DNA of 24,803 bases, taken from CAZADH01 sp964483805 (GTDB taxonomy: Bacteria > Muiribacteriota > Ozemobacteria > Ozemobacterales > Ozemobacteraceae). A program made the translations under genes and the position numbers. The DNA is taken from NCBI GenBank assembly GCA_964483805.1, contig CAZADH010000061.1:1-24803 (forward strand), given 5' to 3'. Below are positions 9,238 through 15,414 of the stretch, in pieces (within the stretch, counting starts at the first letter, position 1; every line of letters starts with the position of its first letter). Under the pieces are notes generated by a model. That model saw nothing but the letters and a program-made list of their open reading frames with translations, was not told where the DNA came from and did not search any database.

Positions 9238-10701
9238 CTAATCGGCGCAGCCCGCGCCCATTTTCTCGCGCAGGATGTCGGATTTCAATAGAAACGCGCC
9301 TTCGACCACCACGCGTTCCCCGTCCTTCAGCCCCGACTCGACCGGGGTGCGCGGGCCATTGGCCTTGCCGACGACCACCGATCGCTTGAAGTAGTAGTCT
9401 TCGGGTCCCTTCACGAAAACAAAGGTCTCGCCCGCGTCTTCGAGAATTGCAGCCGTCGGTAGTGTTGGTTTCATGCCGGCATTGCCCACGAGGAGTCGGA
9501 CCTTGACGAACATGCCGGGACGCAAGGTTTCGTCGTGATTCTCGACGAGCAGACGCAACGGCAGCGTGCGCGTGTCGGTGTTCAACTGCGCATCGGCGCC
9601 GAACGCAGTGGCCTCCCAGGTGCGCCCGGGGAAGGCCGCCACCGTGATCTCGCCCCGCACACCACCGCGACCCAGCGCCGTCAATACAGTAGCCATATTG
9701 TTCTCATGCACCTGCGCGATCGCCCACAGGTGGGTAACGTCGGCAAGCACGACCAGTTCCTTGTCGGCCGGCACCATGTCGCCAATGTTGCCGTCGCGGC
9801 GGATCACCCGCCCGGACAACGGACTGAGAATGGTCATCTCGCCGCGCCCGGCCGGATCCCGGTGCGACCCCGTCAAAGCGCCGATGCGTCGGGCATCCAG
9901 GCCGAAAAGCGACAACCGGCGCTGGGCATTCTCACACTCGATATTGGCCAAGTCTCGCGCCGACTGTGCTTCCTGCATGTCCTGTTCGGAGCCGATCTTC
10001 TTGGCAAACAGGCTCGCTTCCCGGTCGAACCGCTTCTGCGCCAAGGCCGCCTCGGCGCCACGCTTGCGCAGATCGAGCGCAGCTTGGGCCAGATCCTGGC
10101 TCTCGAGCACGATCAACGGTTCGCCGGCTCGCACCGGATCACCCACGCGCACCGACAGCGACGCCAGTCGACCGGCGAAGCGCGGAGTGATGCACCGGAC
10201 CCGATTTTCATCAAAGGCAAGTTCACCATTGAGTTCGATAGTCACGTCACCACCGACAACCTGGACCGGCTCGACCCGCAACAGTGCGGTCGCCGTCGCG
10301 GCAACCTTGACGACACCGAGTTCGTAACGGCACTCGTCGCACTCGATCTGCCGGATGTTGTGCTCGCACTTTACCGTCATCGGATCGCCAACGACCGCGT
10401 GGGCATGGGCGTGCCCCGCATGGGCGTGCCCCGCATGGGCGTGCCCCGCATGGGCGTGGCCCTCATGGCCATGCCCTTCTTCTTTGTCGTCGTCGCCTCG
10501 AGCAGGGGTGGGAGCGGGCGCCGCGTGTGCGTGACCGGCGTGGGAGTTGTCGGCATGTGCGTGACCGGCGTGGGTATTCGCAGCGGGTGCGGGTGCCGAC
10601 GCCGAAGCGACCGGGGCCACAGGACAGCAGGTGTCGCCAGCCCAGGCCACGCCGAGCAGGGCAACCACCAGAAACAAAGAAATATATCGTATGTATTTCA
10701 T
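9238..10701 (-). CDS. CusB/CzcB-type RND periplasmic adaptor with His-rich N-terminus
   Basis: 487 aa from ATG 10701, with GGAG about 9 nt upstream; the open frame continues further upstream but without a signal peptide. N-terminal signal peptide (MKYIRYISLFLVVALLGVAWA). A strongly His-rich stretch follows at about residues 42-103, built of repeated HAGHA units around an acidic patch (DDDKEE). Next comes a Cys/His motif, CEHNIRQIECDECRYELGVV, found at the N-terminus of many metal-efflux adaptors. The rest is an HlyD/CusB-like barrel, lipoyl (SPLSGRVIRRDGNIGDMV) and alpha-hairpin architecture. It bridges the RND pump and the outer-membrane channel. The His-rich tail probably binds or buffers metal ions in the periplasm. 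It overlaps nothing and is 13 nt from the channel gene. Confidence 0.92.
   Translation of the reverse strand: MKYIRYISLFLVVALLGVAWAGDTCCPVAPVASASAPAPAANTHAGHAHADNSHAGHAHAAPAPTPARGDDDKEEGHGHEGHAHAGHAHAGHAHAGHAHAHAVVGDPMTVKCEHNIRQIECDECRYELGVVKVAATATALLRVEPVQVVGGDVTIELNGELAFDENRVRCITPRFAGRLASLSVRVGDPVRAGEPLIVLESQDLAQAALDLRKRGAEAALAQKRFDREASLFAKKIGSEQDMQEAQSARDLANIECENAQRRLSLFGLDARRIGALTGSHRDPAGRGEMTILSPLSGRVIRRDGNIGDMVPADKELVVLADVTHLWAIAQVHENNMATVLTALGRGGVRGEITVAAFPGRTWEATAFGADAQLNTDTRTLPLRLLVENHDETLRPGMFVKVRLLVGNAGMKPTLPTAAILEDAGETFVFVKGPEDYYFKRSVVVGKANGPRTPVESGLKDGERVVVEGAFLLKSDILREKMGAGCAD
10404..10463. repeat. 15-bp tandem repeat, about 4 copies
   Basis: Unit CATGGGCGTGCCCCG at 10404-10418, 10419-10433 and 10434-10448, with a degenerate fourth copy to 10463. 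On the coding strand it encodes the GHAHA units of the adaptor's His-rich tail. A second, longer unit (TGTGCGTGACCGGCGTGGG) occurs at 10526-10544 and 10556-10574, also in frame. Such repeats can change copy number by slippage in steps of 5 residues without breaking the frame. Confidence 0.85.
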
Positions 10702-10714
10702 GGGTTGATCTCCG

Positions 10715-11950
10715 TTAGTGTTCTTCGCCGACCAGGCAGACGCCGCACAGCATTTCGACGGTATCGAGAACCTGGTAGAACTCATCGAGCGCTTCCAGAT
10801 ACTGGCGACGCAGGTCGGTGACGTTCTTGCGGGCCTCGATGACCACCAGTTGTTGCACCTTGCCCAGCCGATACGCCTCGAGGGTCAGACCAAAGAGGCG
10901 CTCGGTCTGGGGCAACAACCGATCGCGTACGTCGAGCGCTGTGGCGCGGTTGCGCGCAAGGCCGGCCAACGCTTCGTCGAGTTCCTGGGTTAAGGCCAGA
11001 CGCCGTTGGGCATCGCTGACAGCCAGCCTTTCTTCGGCCAGCGCGGCGGCGCGCCGGGCGCCGGCATTGGCATGCCGGTTCGGCAACTCAGCCTCGAGGG
11101 CCATGACGAAGGTGTGGTCATCGGTCGCCCGCTGATCGCGCACACCCACCGAAACCGCCCACGCGGGGCGGTTGTCGGCGCGCAGTCGCCGGGCTTCGGC
11201 GGTCACCGTCCGTCTGGCCAACGCAGTTTCCTGCAAATCGGGGTGGGTCCGCAAGAGCGCTTCGGCCAACACCCCCCGGTCCGGTACCGTCACATCGGCC
11301 GTGAGTGAGCCGACCGGCAGCGCCCCGGCAAGCGAGGCGACACCGACCTTGCGTGCCAATGCCTGCATGGCTTCAGCGGCGATGGCCTCGGCCCGCACCA
11401 ACTCGGCACGCGCCCGTTCGACCTCGAGACCGGCCTTCAGCGTTTCACTTTCAGGTGTGGCGCCGGCTTCGACCCGGGCCTGGGTGACATCGGCCAGTTG
11501 CCGTGCCGTCTCGAGGGCCTCGCGAGCCACGTCGGTCAACGCCCGACGACAGAGAGCCCGATGAAAGGCGGCCTGCACGCTGCTGGTGATCTGCCATTGC
11601 TCCCGGGTCACCACCAGTCCCGCAGCAGTCACGCCAACGCGGGCCTCCTCGCGACCGGCCTCGACGCGAACCCGGTCGAGCAGAGGCCGCGTGAACGCCA
11701 GGGTGGTCTGGCTCTCGGCAAAACCCGGCAGCCGACCGCTCACGTCCTCGACCTCGAGACCGACACGGTCGGGACCGCGCCGGCCGGCATCGCGCGCCAG
11801 CGCCTCGGCACGAGCGACCTCGAGTCTGGCCGCAGCCAATGCCAGATGCTGTTCGGAGAGGTGCAATACATCAGCAAGAGTGACCGGAGCTGCGCTCCCG
11901 GCACTGACGGAGAACCACGAAAACACGAGCAACAACAGAATGACGCGCAT
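10715..11950 (-). CDS. TolC/CusC-like outer-membrane efflux channel
   Basis: 411 aa from ATG 11950, with GAGG 9 nt upstream. Signal peptide at about residues 1-20 (ends SVSAGSAA). The rest is Ala/Arg/Glu-rich, long coiled-coil helical repeats in two similar halves, typical of the outer-membrane efflux family: an ALAAARLEVARAEAL segment, EAEL near the start of the second half, and the closing RRQYLEALDEFYQVLDTVEML. It forms the outer-membrane exit duct of the tripartite pump encoded downstream. Length is within the range of short CusC/CzcC proteins. It is not an obvious lipoprotein, because no lipobox Cys is visible. Confidence 0.88.
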   Translation of the reverse strand: MRVILLLLVFSWFSVSAGSAAPVTLADVLHLSEQHLALAAARLEVARAEALARDAGRRGPDRVGLEVEDVSGRLPGFAESQTTLAFTRPLLDRVRVEAGREEARVGVTAAGLVVTREQWQITSSVQAAFHRALCRRALTDVAREALETARQLADVTQARVEAGATPESETLKAGLEVERARAELVRAEAIAAEAMQALARKVGVASLAGALPVGSLTADVTVPDRGVLAEALLRTHPDLQETALARRTVTAEARRLRADNRPAWAVSVGVRDQRATDDHTFVMALEAELPNRHANAGARRAAALAEERLAVSDAQRRLALTQELDEALAGLARNRATALDVRDRLLPQTERLFGLTLEAYRLGKVQQLVVIEARKNVTDLRRQYLEALDEFYQVLDTVEMLCGVCLVGEEH

Positions 11951-12060
11951 ACAAGAAGACCTCGATCATGTTGGGCCTGCATTCGGGCAGGCCACCCTCT
12001 TGATTCCGGCAGGCTCGAGCAAGGGAGCGAAAACCGGAAACCCACCAGCGAAAGCTTTAC

Positions 12061-12498
12061 TTACAACGTATGGACTTCATCGATGGGGGGGCGAAAGATC
12101 GAAGCCGGCAACACTCCGCAACACTGCGGCACCCAGAGAACGGTGAGCGCGCCGGGTTCGTCCGGGGGCGGCAACTGCGGCGGCATGGCACAGACAAAAA
12201 CGCCGCCGCCGGCGCAGGTCAAGCTGGTGCAGGCGTGGTGATGGTTGCTCGACATCGACCGTTGATCGGCCGAAACGTGCAGCAGCGGGTCGTGATCACC
12301 NNNNNNNNNNTCGTCATCGTGACAACAGGGCATCGGACACCCGGACAAAGCGGAGCCCAACAACCCGGACAGCACGAGCAACAATTGCGCGACGCAGGTC
12401 ATCCACACCCACTTGGGGCGGCGGTGCGCATGCGGACCGGCCAACACCGGAACGCAGATCTGCCGTACATTTCGAGTTGCCGACGAAACCGTGTTCAT
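12061..12498 (-). CDS. Small exported Cys/His-rich protein, sequence interrupted by an N gap
   Basis: About 145 aa from ATG 12498 (ATG 12507 is an alternative). A basic N-terminus is followed by one hydrophobic segment (TCVAQLLLVLSGLLGSALSG), then CPMPCCHDD, the unresolved bases at 12301-12310, GDHDPLLH, an HHHAC cluster, more Cys, a Pro-rich part and a CCG near the end. The reading frame is the same on both sides of the gap, but the true gap length is unknown, so the frame is unproven. The composition resembles small periplasmic metal-binding proteins often found in front of Cus/Czc operons; no family could be assigned. It lies 110 nt before the channel gene and 62 nt after the glycosyltransferase gene, in the same direction. 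Confidence 0.6.
   Translation of the reverse strand: MNTVSSATRNVRQICVPVLAGPHAHRRPKWVWMTCVAQLLLVLSGLLGSALSGCPMPCCHDDXXXXGDHDPLLHVSADQRSMSSNHHHACTSLTCAGGGVFVCAMPPQLPPPDEPGALTVLWVPQCCGVLPASIFRPPIDEVHTL
12301..12310. other. Assembly gap (10 N)
   Basis: Ten unresolved bases inside the small Cys/His-rich gene. A round number such as 10 is normally a placeholder, so the real length may differ. Flanking sequence on the coding strand is rich in GATGAC-like triplets coding for Asp and His, so a short repeat may have caused the break. Confidence 0.95.
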
Positions 12499-12560
12499 TG
12501 ACGCCATGCTAACATCACCAACCCGCGCCGTCCACTTGACCGCGCACGACACGAGAGCGA

Positions 12561-14249
12561 TCACCGCATCGGCACTGGTACGAGGTCGGGCAGTACCGAT
12601 CCGGCCACGAGGTTTTTGCGTTCGAGATCGACCACCGCGACCGCGGCCGACCCTACCCGTTGTTGCGGTGTCCCAGCGGGCAAGGTGCCCAGAAGCGCAA
12701 GGTTCGGGCTCCAGGGCAGCCGAAACAGGATCATCTCTTCGGCGCCACTGGTGACGTTTTCGCGCACCATGAAATCGATGGTCGGCACAAAGACATCGGG
12801 CCGCTGCAACAACTCGGGATACCACTGCGGAAACGCGAGAACCAGGTCGGGCCGCTCACTCTCGATGAACCGATCGATGCGCCCGGCCCGGCGAAACGGG
12901 TTGGCCGCTGGAGAGATCAAGCCTTCGAGATCGCTCAGCCGCTGTCGGCCAAAATAGGCGATGGCACCGATGTCGTTCACCGCCAGTCGCAGCCCCGGAG
13001 GCAAAGCGGTTCCGCACCATCGACCGAGCGCCACCTGCATCTTGTTGATGTTGTCGACCTCGGCAGCGTACCGCGGCACGAGGTCGACGTGGCGAACAAT
13101 CGCGCCAACGAAGGCAAACCCAACAACCGCGGCGGCCAGTGCCGACGACCTGCCCGCGGCCTGCCAGGCCGACAACGCGTAGCCTGTGGCCACCACGGTC
13201 GTCAACAGCAGGGTGTGCGCCAGATATCGGCCGTGGTGCAAGGTGTAGTGTTCGGGGCCAACCAGCCACCCGATGGCGACGGTCACCGCCGGCAGGGCCA
13301 ACCACCCGGCACCGGCCACCCCATGATACCGCCCGACCTGAGCATTCTCGCGTGATTTCCACCAAAGCACCGGCGCCAGGACCAGCAGCACGGGCACGAC
13401 CCAGTTTTCCCAGAAGACAAACGAGATCACTTCGCGCAGGTAGATGAACGGGTTGGCGATCAGCGCCGCGAGCGCGGCATCGGTCTTGCCCGCCGCGAGC
13501 AGGAGCGGCAGAGAACGCGCATCCATTTTCGAGGTGAAGGTCTGTGGAAACGGCTGCCCCGCCAACCAGAAGTGAAACGCCGCATAGGGCACGAGAAACA
13601 GCAGGGCCCACAGCGCCAGTCGCCCGCACTCGCGCCATCGGCCGTCGGGGGCGGCACCGGCCGACACCACGGTGACGATCAGCGCCACGAGCAGTGTTTC
13701 GGGGCGGGTCAACGCCGCGAGCATCCAGAGGATCACCGCCAGACGGCGGTCCCGCCCCGCATCGGCACCGGAGCCGTCGCATGCCGCCAGTTGCCGTTCG
13801 AGGGCCCAAACGCTCAGCGCCGCCACCAACGGGATTTCCATGCCCGAAAGGGCGGCCCACGACCACGGATAAGCACAAAGAACGACCACGGTACCGGCGG
13901 CCTGCGCCCAGGCATCGGCACTGAATCTTTGCAAAATGCGATGGCAACCGGCGATCGCGCTCAACGTCAGGACGACACCGGTCAGTTTCACTGCCATCAC
14001 CGTCGTCGGCAACGACACGGGCGCAAGGTGCAGAATTGCCAACCACAACGACCAGATGACGCTGGTCGAAGCGGCGGCCGGTACCCCGGGGTTGATGCCA
14101 AACCCCAATCCATGCGCGAAGTTACGACCGAAGGTCATGTGGATCCAGGCATCATCGAGGACAAATCCGACCATGCCGCCGGTCACAGACCACTCACACC
14201 CAAGTTTGAGCCCGACGAGAAGCAGAAACAGACATGCAGCCGGGAGCAT
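12561..14249 (-). CDS. GT-C-type polytopic membrane glycosyltransferase
   Basis: 562 aa from ATG 14249, chosen over ATG 14279 because AGGAGG lies exactly 6 nt upstream of it. About ten hydrophobic segments cover the first 400 residues, followed by a soluble C-terminal region. The first outside loop carries LDDAWIHMTFGRNFAHGLGF with D32-D33; this acidic pair before an RN..HG.G pattern is typical of polyprenyl-phosphate-sugar-dependent GT-C enzymes. ALTRPETLLVAL and a later HGRYLAHTLLL segment also fit. The C-terminal part has NDIGAIAYFGRQRLSDLEGL, common in this group. Acceptor and sugar are unknown. It is first in a collinear set that continues into metal-efflux genes, an unusual combination. 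Whether it is truly cotranscribed is inferred from direction and spacing. Confidence 0.82.
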   Translation of the reverse strand: MLPAACLFLLLVGLKLGCEWSVTGGMVGFVLDDAWIHMTFGRNFAHGLGFGINPGVPAAASTSVIWSLWLAILHLAPVSLPTTVMAVKLTGVVLTLSAIAGCHRILQRFSADAWAQAAGTVVVLCAYPWSWAALSGMEIPLVAALSVWALERQLAACDGSGADAGRDRRLAVILWMLAALTRPETLLVALIVTVVSAGAAPDGRWRECGRLALWALLFLVPYAAFHFWLAGQPFPQTFTSKMDARSLPLLLAAGKTDAALAALIANPFIYLREVISFVFWENWVVPVLLVLAPVLWWKSRENAQVGRYHGVAGAGWLALPAVTVAIGWLVGPEHYTLHHGRYLAHTLLLTTVVATGYALSAWQAAGRSSALAAAVVGFAFVGAIVRHVDLVPRYAAEVDNINKMQVALGRWCGTALPPGLRLAVNDIGAIAYFGRQRLSDLEGLISPAANPFRRAGRIDRFIESERPDLVLAFPQWYPELLQRPDVFVPTIDFMVRENVTSGAEEMILFRLPWSPNLALLGTLPAGTPQQRVGSAAVAVVDLERKNLVAGSVLPDLVPVPMR

Positions 14250-14277
14250 CGGTGGCCTCCTGTCGACAGACGACCCC

Positions 14278-14307
14278 ATGCTACGTTGTCGTTCGGATTG
14301 GAATCAA
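14278..14307 (-). promoter_or_regulatory. Possible promoter of the glycosyltransferase/efflux operon
   Basis: On the minus strand, TTGATT (14307-14302), an 18-nt spacer and TAGCAT (14283-14278). Predicted start is near 14271, giving a leader of about 22 nt that contains the AGGAGG site at 14261-14256. Both boxes deviate from consensus, so this is tentative. Confidence 0.35.
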
Positions 14308-14365
14308 CCGCGACGGCAGATCACTGTCGACGGGGTTTTCCGCAAGGCAGTCCACGATGGTCATC

Positions 14366-14394
14366 TTGACGCTGCTCGCCAACGGGACTATTCT
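14366..14394 (+). promoter_or_regulatory. Sigma70-type promoter for the MoaD-like gene
   Basis: TTGACG at 14366-14371, a 17-nt spacer and TATTCT at 14389-14394, with a predicted start near 14401. It faces away from the glycosyltransferase operon and drives the plus-strand genes that follow. Box match and spacing are good. Confidence 0.55.
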
Positions 14395-14440
14395 GCGATG
14401 AGAATCTGAATTTTGCCCCCCCATGGCATGGAGCGACGCG

Positions 14441-14743
14441 ATGCCGAGAACCGCACTGGCTGAAACATGCGCGAAAACGCGCCGGACCCCAACCTCGAAA
14501 ACCGAGGGGCAGCGGTACGCCATCGTGATGTTTGGCTCACTCAAGGCCCCGGGGGCGCCAGCCGATCAAGAGGTCACCTTGCGCTCCGGTGCCACGGTCG
14601 ATGATCTGCTCGCCGAACTCGCCATTGCCTCTCACCACCGACGGTTCGTTCAAGTCGTCGCTGGTGACAACACGTTGTATTGCGACGATCCTCTGCCGAC
14701 AGGCCAGAAGATCAAACTGTTCCTCCCGGTTGGTGGTGGGTGA
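14441..14743 (+). CDS. Orphan MoaD/ThiS-like ubiquitin-fold sulfur carrier protein
   Basis: 100 aa if it starts at ATG 14441, which has GGAG 7 nt upstream. ATG 14423 (106 aa) has no ribosome site and ATG 14529 would cut into the first beta strand. The core begins at about residue 28 with YAIVMFGSLK, then VTLRSGATVDDLLAEL and KIKLFLPVGGG at the very C-terminus. The terminal Gly-Gly is the feature that is adenylated and thiocarboxylated in MoaD, ThiS and SAMP-like proteins. No MoaE, ThiF/MoeB or ThiG gene is in the window, so the pathway (molybdopterin, thiazole, tungstopterin or protein modification) cannot be told. The N-terminal 27 residues are basic and look disordered. Confidence 0.72.
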   Translation: MPRTALAETCAKTRRTPTSKTEGQRYAIVMFGSLKAPGAPADQEVTLRSGATVDDLLAELAIASHHRRFVQVVAGDNTLYCDDPLPTGQKIKLFLPVGGG

Positions 14744-14792
14744 TGCAACGCCTGACCACACCGGGATCATCAAGAAAGGCCGGCTCACCACC

Positions 14793-15281
14793 ATGAGGTT
14801 ACGTTTTCCCGCCGCTCTCGCCGTCGTTGTCTCGATGCTCCTCGTCGTTGGAATCGCCGAAGCAGGACACTACACCAAGAGCAACGCCACCATCTTTCTC
14901 AACGGTCAGGTCCTGCTGCGCTTTGACGAGCTGCAAATCGGCACTTCCAATGACGGCAACGCGATGGAGTGGTTGCGCTACAGCGTCCGCGCACTCAAGG
15001 GCAAGGCCATGCTGATCAATGTCGAGTATCAAGACAGCGCCCTCAACGGGCGCGAGACCGTGCGCTGGACCCAGTCGGCAACGCCACTCAACTGTGACAT
15101 CTCGAATCGCTACAACTATCTCGACAAAGACACGCGCGCATTGGTTAAAGAGCGGTGTGAACTGAAGATGCGCCCGTGCGACCTCGAAACCGCGAGAATC
15201 CGCTTTCACCTCCAGGCAGCCGGGCGACAGTTCATTGTCATCTGGCGCCCGAAGTCAGGTGAGGTCTACGCGACCTGGTAG
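14793..15281 (+). CDS. Secreted hypothetical protein
   Basis: 162 aa from ATG 14793, 49 nt after the MoaD-like gene. No strong ribosome site is visible (AAGG is 13 nt away), but this start gives a clear signal peptide (MRLRFPAALAVVVSMLLVVG, cleavage likely at AEA-G). The mature part is about 138 residues, probably mostly beta at first (ATIFLNGQVLLRFDELQIG) and with a Cys cluster later (C at NCDISN, RCELKMRPCD) that could form disulfides in the periplasm. No family recognised. Its last codons and stop form one arm of a perfect 10-bp hairpin. Confidence 0.7.
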   Translation: MRLRFPAALAVVVSMLLVVGIAEAGHYTKSNATIFLNGQVLLRFDELQIGTSNDGNAMEWLRYSVRALKGKAMLINVEYQDSALNGRETVRWTQSATPLNCDISNRYNYLDKDTRALVKERCELKMRPCDLETARIRFHLQAAGRQFIVIWRPKSGEVYATW

Positions 15282-15298
15282 GATACTGCCAGGTCGCG
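15269..15298 (+). terminator. Strong hairpin spanning the stop codon, possible terminator
   Basis: Perfect 10-bp inverted repeat CGCGACCTGG / CCAGGTCGCG around a 10-nt loop that begins with the TAG stop codon of the secreted-protein gene. No T-tract follows, so it is not a textbook intrinsic terminator. It could end transcription with Rho or protect the 3' end of the mRNA. Confidence 0.45.
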
Positions 15299-15347
15299 GC
15301 AAGCGTTGCGCGAACCTCTTTCACCATCAGCATCGGGGTGGGCCTGG

Positions 15348-15376
15348 GTCACACTGTGTGTGATCCGTTGTATTTA
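15348..15376 (+). promoter_or_regulatory. Palindrome and candidate promoter before the CNB/ParA/TPR gene
   Basis: TCACACTGTGTGTGA at 15349-15363 is a perfect inverted repeat (6-bp arms, 3-nt spacer), a typical size for a dimeric regulator site. It overlaps the spacer of a weak promoter candidate (GTCACA 15348-15353, 17 nt, TATTTA 15371-15376). The half-site order TCACA-N5-TGTGA is the reverse of the classical CRP arrangement, so CRP binding is not claimed. Confidence 0.35.
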
Positions 15377-15414
15377 CATAGGTCATTTGATCTCGGGGGG
15401 AAGGGATACACTCT

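Noticed and set aside
10404..10574. Tandem repeats as a CRISPR array
   Set aside because: Units are 15 bp without unique spacers, and they encode the His-rich tail in frame.
14281..14544. 87-aa minus-strand frame in the divergent intergenic region
   Set aside because: It overlaps the promoter region and the MoaD-like gene, and no ribosome site or family is visible.
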